Positions 1 to 6,706 of a stretch of 7,940 nucleotides of DNA are shown here, one piece after another (the first letter of the stretch is position 1; the number at the start of each line of letters is the position of its first letter). This DNA comes from Halobacteriales archaeon SW_9_67_25 (GTDB taxonomy: Archaea > Halobacteriota > Halobacteria > Halobacteriales > Haloarculaceae): NCBI GenBank assembly GCA_003022745.1, contig PXSU01000145.1, positions 1 through 7,940 of the forward strand, written 5' to 3'. The notes below the pieces were generated by a model. That model did not search any database and had not been told where the DNA came from. It saw only the letters and a list, made by a program, of their open reading frames with translations. Both the position numbers and the translations under genes were made by a program.

Positions 1-282
1 GGGTTCACCTTCGAGCACACCTTCGGCGAGGACGGCCTCTTCAACTACTTCTGTCAGCCACACAAGAGCGTCGGCATGAAGGGCTCGGTCGTCGTCGGCT
101 CGGACTTCCCCACGAAGGGTGGCGGCGAGTCGACACCCCTCGAACCGTCGCACATGGGCGCACAGATCCACGAGCACTTCGTGGGGGTGTCGGTCATCCT
201 CGCGATCTCGGTCTCGCTCGTGTTCACCTTCTTCGTCTTGAAGTACGGCGAGTCCGCACACACCAAGGGAGGGAACAACTGA
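1..282 (+). CDS. Halocyanin-like blue copper protein with C-terminal membrane anchor (5' end outside window)
   Basis: The last 93 codons of a small type-1 copper (plastocyanin-family) electron carrier. The copper-site loop is visible as C18-x2-H21-x4-M26 (residues counted from the window edge, CQPHKSVGM), the spacing of plastocyanin and halocyanin. The N-terminal histidine ligand lies before the window. After the cupredoxin domain comes a short Gly/Ser/Pro linker and one hydrophobic helix at about residues 61-80, followed by a short tail. The copper domain is therefore probably held on the outer face of the membrane by a C-terminal anchor, not only by an N-terminal lipid. It heads a cluster with Rieske and cytochrome b genes, so it probably accepts electrons from the Rieske protein, in place of cytochrome c1 or f. 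Its stop codon overlaps the next start (TGATG). The family call is firm; the exact partner is inferred. Confidence 0.9.
   Translation, partial: GFTFEHTFGEDGLFNYFCQPHKSVGMKGSVVVGSDFPTKGGGESTPLEPSHMGAQIHEHFVGVSVILAISVSLVFTFFVLKYGESAHTKGGNN
267..273 (+). promoter_or_regulatory. Shine-Dalgarno sequence for the gene starting at 282
   Basis: GGGAGGG ends eight bases before the ATG at 282 and matches the anti-Shine-Dalgarno end of archaeal 16S rRNA. It lies in the last codons of the halocyanin gene. It is the only clear ribosome binding site in the cluster. The starts at 683, 1543, 2350, 3168 and 3580 have none and probably depend on coupling to the upstream stop codon. Confidence 0.6.
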
Positions 283-680
283 TGCCATCGGAAGGCTCCA
301 CTTACGGCGACATCCACAGGTACGAACCGGCCCGCGAGAGCACCGCAGCCGCGGTCGCAATCGTCGTCCTGACGCTGCTGGAGGTCGTGCTGGTGGCGCT
401 TTTCACCTACGGCCTCCTGACCGGCTGGGGCTACCCGCGGCAGTTCGCGGCGCTGGGGAACATGTTCCTGGGCGGACTCCTCGCCGGGATGTTCATCAAC
501 CTCGCGTTCATCCTGGTGCTGTACCGCAAGGAGTTCCTCCCGGACGTGATGATCGTCAAGAAACGCCGCCGGAAGTGGGAGGACCTCTACATCCGCGAGG
601 AGGACGTCGATGGCGAAGAACTGACAGACGGGCTCGCTGACAACTTCAAGCGGGCCATCTACCCCTACTACAAACGATAA
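282..680 (+). CDS. Small two-helix membrane protein of the bc-like complex cluster, function unknown
   Basis: A 132-residue protein with two predicted membrane helices at about residues 22-46 and 57-81. A long polar C-terminal part begins with a basic run (KKRRRK, 93-98), which by the positive-inside rule should be cytoplasmic, followed by an acidic stretch and an aromatic end (YPYYKR). No cofactor motif (CxxCH, His pairs, Cys clusters) is visible. The start is fixed by the ATG overlapping the halocyanin stop (TGATG) and by the Shine-Dalgarno sequence just ahead. It sits between the halocyanin and Rieske genes, so it is probably an accessory or structural subunit of the complex, or an assembly factor. 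I do not recognise a characterised family; I believe haloarchaeal homologues carry only domain-of-unknown-function names. The gene is convincing, the role inferred from position. Confidence 0.85.
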   Translation: MPSEGSTYGDIHRYEPARESTAAAVAIVVLTLLEVVLVALFTYGLLTGWGYPRQFAALGNMFLGGLLAGMFINLAFILVLYRKEFLPDVMIVKKRRRKWEDLYIREEDVDGEELTDGLADNFKRAIYPYYKR

Positions 681-682
681 CG

Positions 683-1540
683 ATGCCACTCGACGAAGAC
701 AAGTATCCGGAACAGACCGGCCGGCGGCGGTTCGTGAAGGGCGTCGTGGGGAGTGCGACGCTCGCGACCGTCGCGGCCGGAACGGCAGGGAGTATCAACA
801 CCGCGACGTCGGCCCCCGGTGCCGGCGGCGGTCCGACGGAGTTCATCGGTATCGAGATCATGGACGGGCCGGCACCCCGCGGGATGCCCATCGTGCCCAT
901 CGAGATCACCGACGACGGCGTCCTGCAGGGCAGGTGGCCCGAGGTGAGCGAGCAGAACCAGGGCGGCCGGACGGTGACCGTCGCCCGGGAGGACGTCGGC
1001 GGGATTACCTACTCCTCGACGTGGTTCCAGTACTGTGGTGTCCAGCAGTACGCGGGAACCCAGCCCGGCGCCGACGCCGACAGCCAACTCCTGCTCAAGC
1101 CCGAGACCTACGAGTGGCTCAAAAATCTGGAGGGTGGGCGCCCGCTCCGGGTCGACGACTTCTCGGATTACGAGACCTGGACCAACGACTTCGGCAGTCC
1201 CGGCGACGGCAAGCCGGGGATGGCCGACTGGCGCTCGTCGTCCGACGGGCGCCCGCTCCCGGTCCAGGTGGTCCGTAGCCCCGAGGTTCCCAAACTGGCC
1301 AACGGCGAGGGCAAGTACAGTGATATCCCGGTCGACGTGTTGAGCTTCATCAACGCCGCGACCCAGGAATCGTTCATCGCCTGGATGGACAAGTGTTCGC
1401 ACTTCTGTTGTGTGCCGGGCTACCGGACCAGCGACTTCGAGGGTGCCGGAGACAAGGTGTACTGCCAGTGCCACCAGTCCATCTACGACCCGTTCAGCCC
1501 CGTGAAAGGACAGTTCGTCGCACTCCCCAGACCCGACTAA
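683..1540 (+). CDS. petA: Rieske [2Fe-2S] protein of the cytochrome bc-like complex, Tat-exported
   Basis: A 285-residue Rieske iron-sulfur protein, expected to take one electron from quinol at the outer quinol site and pass it to the copper protein. The N-terminus has a twin-arginine signal, RRRFVK at residues 14-19, then a hydrophobic Gly/Ala-rich stretch that could stay as a membrane anchor. Box I is CSHFCCVP (C238, H240, C243) and box II is CQCHQS (C261, C263, H264). C238, H240, C261 and H264 should bind the cluster; C243 and C263 should form the stabilising disulfide. Box I has an extra cysteine (C242) where most bc1 proteins have glycine. About 220 residues precede box I, much more than in mitochondrial Rieske proteins, and the chain ends only 21 residues after H264. 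The start is 2 nt after the previous stop. The symbol follows bacterial usage. Confidence 0.93.
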   Translation: MPLDEDKYPEQTGRRRFVKGVVGSATLATVAAGTAGSINTATSAPGAGGGPTEFIGIEIMDGPAPRGMPIVPIEITDDGVLQGRWPEVSEQNQGGRTVTVAREDVGGITYSSTWFQYCGVQQYAGTQPGADADSQLLLKPETYEWLKNLEGGRPLRVDDFSDYETWTNDFGSPGDGKPGMADWRSSSDGRPLPVQVVRSPEVPKLANGEGKYSDIPVDVLSFINAATQESFIAWMDKCSHFCCVPGYRTSDFEGAGDKVYCQCHQSIYDPFSPVKGQFVALPRPD

Positions 1541-1542
1541 CA

Positions 1543-2346
1543 ATGAGCATCGAACGCAAGGACGAGCACGACCACGACGCCTGGATGGAAGAACGCGACC
1601 TGACCGCACTCGAATCGATCTACCTGTCGGTGCTGATCTGGTTCGACAAACGGCTCCGCATCGTCGACTACCTCGAGCTCCTCGAGGACCTGTACTACAA
1701 GGTCAACATGCAGATGCCAAAGAGCCACACCGAGCAGTACAACCTGGACAACAAGTTCTGGTACTGGTATCCGCTGTACGCGCTCGGGTCGTTCTCGACG
1801 ATTGCCTACGTCGTCGCCGCGATCAGCGGCGCGTTGCTGGGCTTTTACTACGCGCCGGCAGCCGCCGCCGCAGACGGCACCCCATCGGTCGCCTACGAGT
1901 CGATCCTGTTCATAATGGGTGACCTCAATCTGGGCCTGTTCCTCAGGAGCCTCCACCGGTGGTCGGCCCAGATCATGGTCGCCGCCGTCTTCTTGCACAT
2001 GCTCCGGGTGTACTTCACCGGGGCGTACAAGGAACCCCGCGAACTCAACTGGATCATCGGCATCGTGCTCATCTCGCTGACGATGGTCTTCGGGTACTCT
2101 GGATACCTCCTGCCCTGGAGCCAGCTATCCTTCTGGGCCGGCCAGATCGGCGTCGAGATGAGCCTCTCGATCCCGCTGATCGGCGAGTACGTGGCCCAGT
2201 TGCTGTTCGGCGGGTTCACCCCCGGACAGGCAACGCTCGTGCGGATGTACATCCTGCACGTGTTCCTGTTGCCGTTCGTCGTGACGACGCTGATCGCCAT
2301 CCACATCGGCATCGTCTGGATGCAGGGCATCGCGGAACCCCACTGA
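1543..2346 (+). CDS. petB: Cytochrome b, N-terminal half (b6-like, di-heme)
   Basis: A 267-residue cytochrome b N-terminal half. An amphipathic N-terminal region (about 22-55) is followed by four membrane helices near residues 78-102, 135-158, 169-190 and 233-260. The bis-histidine ligands of both b hemes are visible: H138-x13-H152 in helix B and H239-x14-H254 in helix D. The 13/14 pattern is that of cytochrome b6, while bc1 proteins have 13 in both. GYLLPW (187-192) corresponds to the conserved GYVLPW after helix C. The protein contains no cysteine, so the thioether-linked heme cn of b6f complexes is not expected. I chose the ATG at 1543, 2 nt after the Rieske stop, because the frame upstream of it overlaps the Rieske gene out of frame. 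PetD, encoded 3 nt downstream, supplies the other half. Confidence 0.95.
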   Translation: MSIERKDEHDHDAWMEERDLTALESIYLSVLIWFDKRLRIVDYLELLEDLYYKVNMQMPKSHTEQYNLDNKFWYWYPLYALGSFSTIAYVVAAISGALLGFYYAPAAAAADGTPSVAYESILFIMGDLNLGLFLRSLHRWSAQIMVAAVFLHMLRVYFTGAYKEPRELNWIIGIVLISLTMVFGYSGYLLPWSQLSFWAGQIGVEMSLSIPLIGEYVAQLLFGGFTPGQATLVRMYILHVFLLPFVVTTLIAIHIGIVWMQGIAEPH

Positions 2347-2349
2347 ACC

Positions 2350-3168
2350 ATGACAGGAGACACCACCGACGGACAGACGGAATCGGCCACTGACAGCGAC
2401 CCCGGGGACGTCGCCACCGACGGCGGGGACGAGGCAGCCGCCGACGGGGCAGGCATCGTGCCCCCGGACGGCGAGACGCCGACCTGGAGCGAACGCAAGC
2501 AACGCTCCCAGGGGCTCTCGCGGCTGACCTACGAGTACTTCGAACGGTCCCGCCGGGAAGACCAAGACCTGCGCCAGCAGTCCAGTTACGTCGAGCGGGA
2601 CGTGCTCGCGTTTCCCACCTGGCCCCACGAGACCGTCCGCAACCTCGCACTGATGAGTTTCTTCGTCGGGATGATCCTCCTGCTGTCGGCGCTGGTCCCG
2701 CCCCACCTCCCGGGGCCGGCCGACTCGGGCTCGACGCCGGCGGTCATCCTGCCCGACTGGTACCTCTACTGGTCGTTTGGCCTGCTGAAACTTGGGCCGC
2801 TCAATCCCGATCTGAGCCTGCTGGGCGGGCAGAAGCTGATGGCCGACCGGACCTACGGCGTGCTGGCGAACCTCGTGGTGGTCGGCGCCGTCGCTGTCGT
2901 GCCCTTCCTCAACAAGGGCAGTGCCCGGCGGCCGGTCGAACAGCCGTTCTGGGCTGGCGTCGGCGTCATGGGCGTGGTCTTCGCCTTTACTATCGCCGTG
3001 CTGTCGGTCAAGAACCTGGTGTCCATGGACTCCCACCTCCTGTTCGACCTGGCGTTCCTGGCGCCGATCGTCTGTGGCATCATCGCCTACTCCGTACTCC
3101 GGGCGATGCGCGAGGGATACATGTTCGACCTGAACCGGCGGTACTACCGACTCCGGCCGCCCAAATAA
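2350..3168 (+). CDS. petD: Cytochrome b C-terminal half / subunit IV-like protein
   Basis: A 272-residue protein equivalent to the C-terminal part of cytochrome b. It carries the quinol-oxidation motif as PDWY (P135-Y138), a variant of PEWY, after a helix at about 98-119. Further helices lie near 168-187, 199-222 and 229-251. Four helices match helices E-H of bc1 cytochrome b better than the three of chloroplast subunit IV, so PetB plus PetD would total eight. The first 45 or so residues are a low-complexity acidic tail rich in Asp, Gly, Thr and Ala, probably disordered; a shorter start inside it cannot be excluded. The ATG is 3 nt after petB and has no Shine-Dalgarno sequence. The stop overlaps the next start (TAATG). 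Confidence 0.93.
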   Translation: MTGDTTDGQTESATDSDPGDVATDGGDEAAADGAGIVPPDGETPTWSERKQRSQGLSRLTYEYFERSRREDQDLRQQSSYVERDVLAFPTWPHETVRNLALMSFFVGMILLLSALVPPHLPGPADSGSTPAVILPDWYLYWSFGLLKLGPLNPDLSLLGGQKLMADRTYGVLANLVVVGAVAVVPFLNKGSARRPVEQPFWAGVGVMGVVFAFTIAVLSVKNLVSMDSHLLFDLAFLAPIVCGIIAYSVLRAMREGYMFDLNRRYYRLRPPK

Positions 3169-3587
3169 TGGGCGACGCCCGGCCGTCGGCCGGCACCGAC
3201 GGCCCCGAAACCACGGAGACACGCGGCGGAGCCACCGGCGAAGCGGCCGGGACCGGGTCGGACGCCGAGGGGGATGTCGAAACGGCATCGGACACCGTCG
3301 GGCGGGCGGGCCCGCGCGACGTGGTCGTGCCCCTGCGCCTCTACAAGACGGTGACGGTCTTCTCGACGCTCTTTGCCATCGTGTTCGTCCTCGGGGGGTT
3401 CGTCCTGCTGGACACCGCAACCGACAGGGCGACCGCCGACGTCTCCGAGATCGACCCCGCGCTGGCGATCCTGGGCGTCGCGGGGATCGTCGGCGGCGCG
3501 GCGGTGTACGCCTTTTCGACGCGCTTCCGTGCGGAGGGAATGGGAAAGCCTAAAGACGAGTCCGACGAACCCTCGAACGATGGCTGA
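3168..3587 (+). CDS. Small two-helix membrane protein with acidic N-terminal tail, function unknown
   Basis: A 139-residue protein. Residues 1-50 are a low-complexity tail rich in Gly, Thr, Glu, Asp and Ala. A short amphipathic segment follows (about 51-60), then two membrane helices at about 61-82 and 97-116, and a charged C-terminus. No metal or heme motif is present. Its ATG shares one base with the petD stop (TAATG) and its end overlaps the next gene by 8 nt, so translation is probably coupled on both sides. Position suggests a subunit or assembly factor of the bc-like complex. I do not recognise a characterised family; homologues in other haloarchaea are, as far as I recall, known only as a domain of unknown function. 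Confidence 0.82.
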   Translation: MGDARPSAGTDGPETTETRGGATGEAAGTGSDAEGDVETASDTVGRAGPRDVVVPLRLYKTVTVFSTLFAIVFVLGGFVLLDTATDRATADVSEIDPALAILGVAGIVGGAAVYAFSTRFRAEGMGKPKDESDEPSNDG

Positions 3588-3843
3588 CGAGTTCGCCAAA
3601 GGGCTGGGAATCCTGGTCACCGCGGGTCTCGGGTGGTTGATGATCGCCGCCACCTACAACACGCCGACGTTCGAGGGGAGGCAACTCGCCGCACCCAACC
3701 CCGATCCCGAGACGCTGAACCTCTACGGCCAGATCGCCATCACGCTCAAGGACCTCCTGTTCTGGTTCGCGATCCTCGGGGCGCTGACCTTCTGGGTGGT
3801 CATCCCCGCCATCGAGCAGGCCCGCAAGGCCCGCTCCGAGTGA
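3580..3843 (+). CDS. Small two-helix membrane protein, last gene of the bc-like cluster, function unknown
   Basis: An 87-residue protein with membrane helices at about residues 7-25 and 57-77, joined by a loop containing a proline-rich stretch (TPTFEG, then PNPDPE) and ending in a basic tail (QARKARSE). The ATG at 3580 lies 8 nt inside the end of the preceding gene. I preferred it because upstream codons in this frame overlap that gene out of frame, and the protein from here is compact with clear helices. No cofactor ligands are visible. Placement suggests a small structural subunit, like the single-helix peripheral subunits of b6f complexes, though not recognisably homologous to them. The stop TGA at 3841-3843 abuts the stop of the converging helicase gene. 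Confidence 0.8.
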   Translation: MADEFAKGLGILVTAGLGWLMIAATYNTPTFEGRQLAAPNPDPETLNLYGQIAITLKDLLFWFAILGALTFWVVIPAIEQARKARSE

Positions 3844-3846
3844 TCA
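3841..3846. other. Abutting convergent stop codons, no intergenic spacer
   Basis: The palindrome TGATCA supplies TGA to the + strand gene ending at 3843 and, on the other strand, TGA to the helicase gene ending at 3844. No base lies between the two coding regions. Each transcript must therefore terminate inside the opposite gene, giving overlapping antisense 3' ends. No T-rich terminator is visible at the junction. Confidence 0.85.
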
Positions 3847-6615
3847 GGTCCGATCGGTCGTCGCCGGCCCGTCAGACTCGGTGACCGGGCCGTCGCTCCC
3901 GTCTCCCCCACCGATCTCTTCGAGGACGCGCCGGTGGAACTTCTGGAGGACTGCCGATTCGTCCTCCGCGAGGACGACGTCACTCGCCGTCAGCGCTGCG
4001 AGCCCGAACGCTCGCGGTGACGGCGAGTCGACGCGGACGGTGGCCACCTCGATATCGCCGCGCTGGATCTCCCCGAGGATCCCCTCGATACCGGCGACGT
4101 CGAGTTTGTCCTCCAGAATCTCGCGGTAGGTCTCCTCGATGACCGCGAAGTCCTCCAGATCGCGGGCAAAGCCCAGCAGCATGTCGCTGTTGACCTGCTG
4201 CTGGCTCGCCGATTTCTCGTGACCCTTGTAGCGTTTGAGAATCATCAGCGCCCGCGTCGCGTTGATCCGGAAGTACCGCTCCAGGAGGTCCGTCCCTTCG
4301 AGGCTGGTCCGCAGGTCCGGCCGCACCTCCTCGGGGTCGATCCCCCGGACGAGGCCGGTGATATCGACCTTCCGGTTGAGCGGCATCGAGAGCGTGAAGC
4401 CGTGGTCCGCGACCGCCACCGTCACGTTCGCGTTGGTCGCCCGCGCACAGCGGTAGGCCAGCAGCCGCGAGAAGCCGTCGTTGAACCGCCGGCCGTAGTT
4501 CGAGTGGACGTAGTAGCGGCGCTCGTAGACCTCGCGGTCGCGTTCCTCCTCGACGACCAGGCGCTCGTCGGTTGCGACGCTCTCTGACCCGGCATACCGG
4601 ACCTGCTCGTCGAAGGTCCGGGCGAGTGCACGCGCGCTGTTGTCGTCGACGGGGAACTCCCGGAGCCAGACCCGGACCGCCGACTTGCCGCCCCGTTCGA
4701 GCCGGGCCAGCAACTCGCGCTGGACGGCCAGTATCTCCCGGCCCAGGTCGTACGAGAGGGGGAGCCGCTCGGAGAACCAGGAGGGGACCGTCGGGCGTGC
4801 GCCGGTATGGTCGACGTAGACGTTCGACCCGCGCCGGTAGCGAAACTCGAAGCGGTCCCCGCCCAGCACGAACACGTCGCCGGGGTCGAGCGTATCCAGG
4901 TACGCCTCGTCGAGCTGGCCGACCCACTCGTCGCTACCCCGGGTGAACACGTCGCAGGTGAACGAATCGGGGATTGTCCCGATGTTGGTCATGTAGATGA
5001 CCCGCGCGAGCCGGCCGCGCTTGCCGACCAGCCCCTCGCCGACGGGAAACTCCTCGTAGTGGTGTTCACCGTGGGGCGGGTCGTTGGTGTCGCGCCAGAT
5101 TTTCGCGTAGACGTTCTTCTCCTCTAAGCCCTCGTAGTCGGCGGTCAGGTACCGGCACAGTTGCTCGAAGTCCGCGTCGTCGTAGTGCCGGTAGGGATAC
5201 GCTTGGCGCAAGATGGCCCGCACCTCCCGTTCGGGACGAGGGCCGTTGATCGCCATCCCGTAGACGTGCTGGGCGGCGACGTCCTGGGCGTTCTCGGGGA
5301 CGAACACCCGGTCGACGAAGCCCTCCTCGGCCTTGCCCAGCATGACCGCACACTCGATCAGTTCGTCCCGGTCGAGCGCGATCACCCGGCCGGTCACCGT
5401 CTCGCCCACCTGGTGGCCCGCCCGGCCGACCCGCTGGAGGAGAGCAGCGACCGACTTCGGGGAGCCGACCTGGACCACCAGGTCGAGGTGGGGCATGTCG
5501 ATCCCCAGTTCGAGGGACGTCGAGGTGGTCACGACGTCGAGGTCGCCGGCCTTGAGTGCCTCCTCGACGGACTGGCGCCTGTCCTTCGAGAGGCTGCCGT
5601 GGTGACACCCGGAGTCCGACTCGTCGTACCCGAAACGTTCCCGGAGGTTGTGCAAGACGCGTTCGGCCCCCGAGCGCGTGTTCGTAAAGACGAGGGTGTT
5701 GGTGTGGTCTTCGATGAGGTCGTGTAGCTGTTCGTAGAAGCGGTCGTTGACGGCGTCTGCAGGCGTATACAGGAGGTTGTCGGTCGGACAGGACAGTTCG
5801 ATATCGAACTCGCGGACGAACCGGGCGTCAACGAGTTCGTACTCGCGGGGCGGCCCGCCCGGAGATGCCCGGCCGACGAGAAACTCTGCCATCCCGTCCA
5901 GGGGTTCGACGGTGGCCGAACAGCCGATGCGGGTCGGCGAGCGCGCGGCCATCGCCTCGAGGCGTTCCAGCGAGACCGAGAGGTGGCTGCCCCGTTTGTT
6001 CTCCGCGAGGCTGTGGATCTCGTCGACGATGACGTACTCGACGGTTTCGAGTTTCTGCTTGAACTTCGGCGAGTTCAGCAGGATAGCCAGCGTCTCCGGC
6101 GTGGTGTTGAGGATGTGGGGGGTCTCGTCGAGCATCGCCTGGCGTTCGCTGTCGGCGGTGTCGCCGTGGCGGATGGCGTGTCTGATCTCGGCGTCCTCAC
6201 CGCGCTCCGCAAGTTTCGCCGTGATGGCCTCCAGGGGCACCTCGAGGTTCCGGTGAATGTCGTTGGCCAGGGATTTCAGCGGGGAGATGTACAGGCAGTA
6301 GACGCTGTTTTCCAGCCCCTCTGCCCGGTCCCTGCGGAACAGTTCGTTGACGATGCCACAGAAGCTCGCTTGCGTCTTCCCGGATCCGGTCGGCGCACAG
6401 ATGAGCGCGTTCTCGCGGTCGTGGATGCGCGGGATGGCCTCCTTCTGCGGGGGGGTGAAAAACCCGCCGTTCCCGGGGACGAACTCACCGAACTCCTCGA
6501 CCCACCACTCCCGGACGACCGGTTCCAGCAGGTCCAGGACCCCGGCGTCGTCGATCTCGACCTCGGCGGTGTCGAAGGGCAGGTCCCGTCCGTCGAGTAA
6601 CTCGCGTCCTCCCAT
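3844..6615 (-). CDS. Lhr-type superfamily 2 DEAD/DEAH-box helicase
   Basis: A large ATP-dependent nucleic-acid helicase, 923 residues from the chosen ATG. Motifs in order: FFTPPQ (52-57, Q-motif-like), Walker A APTGSGKT (74-81), Ia SPLKSLAND (111-119), Ib TTPETL (171-176), Walker B DEIH (198-201), III SAT (233-235), IV VFTNTRSGAE (309-318), V ending LELGIDM (368-374), and VI QRVGRAGH (394-401). About 500 further residues fit the winged-helix and C-terminal domains of Lhr-core proteins, ending in an acidic tail. Archaeal Lhr proteins are linked to DNA repair or RNA metabolism; the substrate cannot be told here. An in-frame GTG at 6681 would add 22 residues. I preferred the ATG at 6615 because GAGG lies 5 nt upstream and the first eight extra codons have poor third-position GC and lie on an inverted repeat. 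No TATA box is seen, so co-transcription with the upstream aminotransferase locus is likely. Confidence 0.92.
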   Translation of the reverse strand: MGGRELLDGRDLPFDTAEVEIDDAGVLDLLEPVVREWWVEEFGEFVPGNGGFFTPPQKEAIPRIHDRENALICAPTGSGKTQASFCGIVNELFRRDRAEGLENSVYCLYISPLKSLANDIHRNLEVPLEAITAKLAERGEDAEIRHAIRHGDTADSERQAMLDETPHILNTTPETLAILLNSPKFKQKLETVEYVIVDEIHSLAENKRGSHLSVSLERLEAMAARSPTRIGCSATVEPLDGMAEFLVGRASPGGPPREYELVDARFVREFDIELSCPTDNLLYTPADAVNDRFYEQLHDLIEDHTNTLVFTNTRSGAERVLHNLRERFGYDESDSGCHHGSLSKDRRQSVEEALKAGDLDVVTTSTSLELGIDMPHLDLVVQVGSPKSVAALLQRVGRAGHQVGETVTGRVIALDRDELIECAVMLGKAEEGFVDRVFVPENAQDVAAQHVYGMAINGPRPEREVRAILRQAYPYRHYDDADFEQLCRYLTADYEGLEEKNVYAKIWRDTNDPPHGEHHYEEFPVGEGLVGKRGRLARVIYMTNIGTIPDSFTCDVFTRGSDEWVGQLDEAYLDTLDPGDVFVLGGDRFEFRYRRGSNVYVDHTGARPTVPSWFSERLPLSYDLGREILAVQRELLARLERGGKSAVRVWLREFPVDDNSARALARTFDEQVRYAGSESVATDERLVVEEERDREVYERRYYVHSNYGRRFNDGFSRLLAYRCARATNANVTVAVADHGFTLSMPLNRKVDITGLVRGIDPEEVRPDLRTSLEGTDLLERYFRINATRALMILKRYKGHEKSASQQQVNSDMLLGFARDLEDFAVIEETYREILEDKLDVAGIEGILGEIQRGDIEVATVRVDSPSPRAFGLAALTASDVVLAEDESAVLQKFHRRVLEEIGGGDGSDGPVTESDGPATTDRT

Positions 6616-6660
6616 CTCGGCCTCGACCAGTGTCACGGCCCCGATGCCCTTGTGGGTTTG

Positions 6661-6679
6661 GAGAGTACACCGGACTCTC
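6661..6679. repeat. Short inverted repeat between aminotransferase and helicase
   Basis: GAGAGT and ACTCTC form a perfect 6-bp inverted repeat around a 7-nt loop in the gap between the two minus-strand genes (6616-6706). There is no T-run after it on the minus strand, so it is a poor intrinsic terminator. It may be an operator, an RNA hairpin affecting helicase translation, or chance. Its presence argues mildly that this stretch is non-coding and that the helicase starts at 6615. Confidence 0.35.
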
Positions 6680-6706
6680 ACTCGGCGAGCGCACGCCGGG
6701 CGGCTG

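Noticed and set aside
1463..1474. Possible heme c site in CQCH of the Rieske protein
   Set aside because: The spacing is CxCH, not CxxCH, and the residues are Rieske box II ligands.
1393..1542. Upstream extension of the cytochrome b frame
   Set aside because: The 50 extra codons overlap the Rieske gene out of frame, including its box II, and give a sequence with no family resemblance. The ATG at 1543 fits.
668..1609. 313-codon minus-strand frame opposite the Rieske gene
   Set aside because: Low-complexity Arg/Val/Gly-rich translation without motifs, fully opposite a convincing gene.
2125..3420. Long open frame on the minus strand opposite petB, petD and the following gene
   Set aside because: The translation is rich in Arg, Pro, Gly and Ala with no domain, as expected from antisense frames in GC-rich DNA. 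The + strand genes here are clear.
3533..3542. GGAGGG followed by ATG, as a possible start for a new gene
   Set aside because: The ATG is in frame inside the 3168-3587 gene, near its end, and gives no separate protein.
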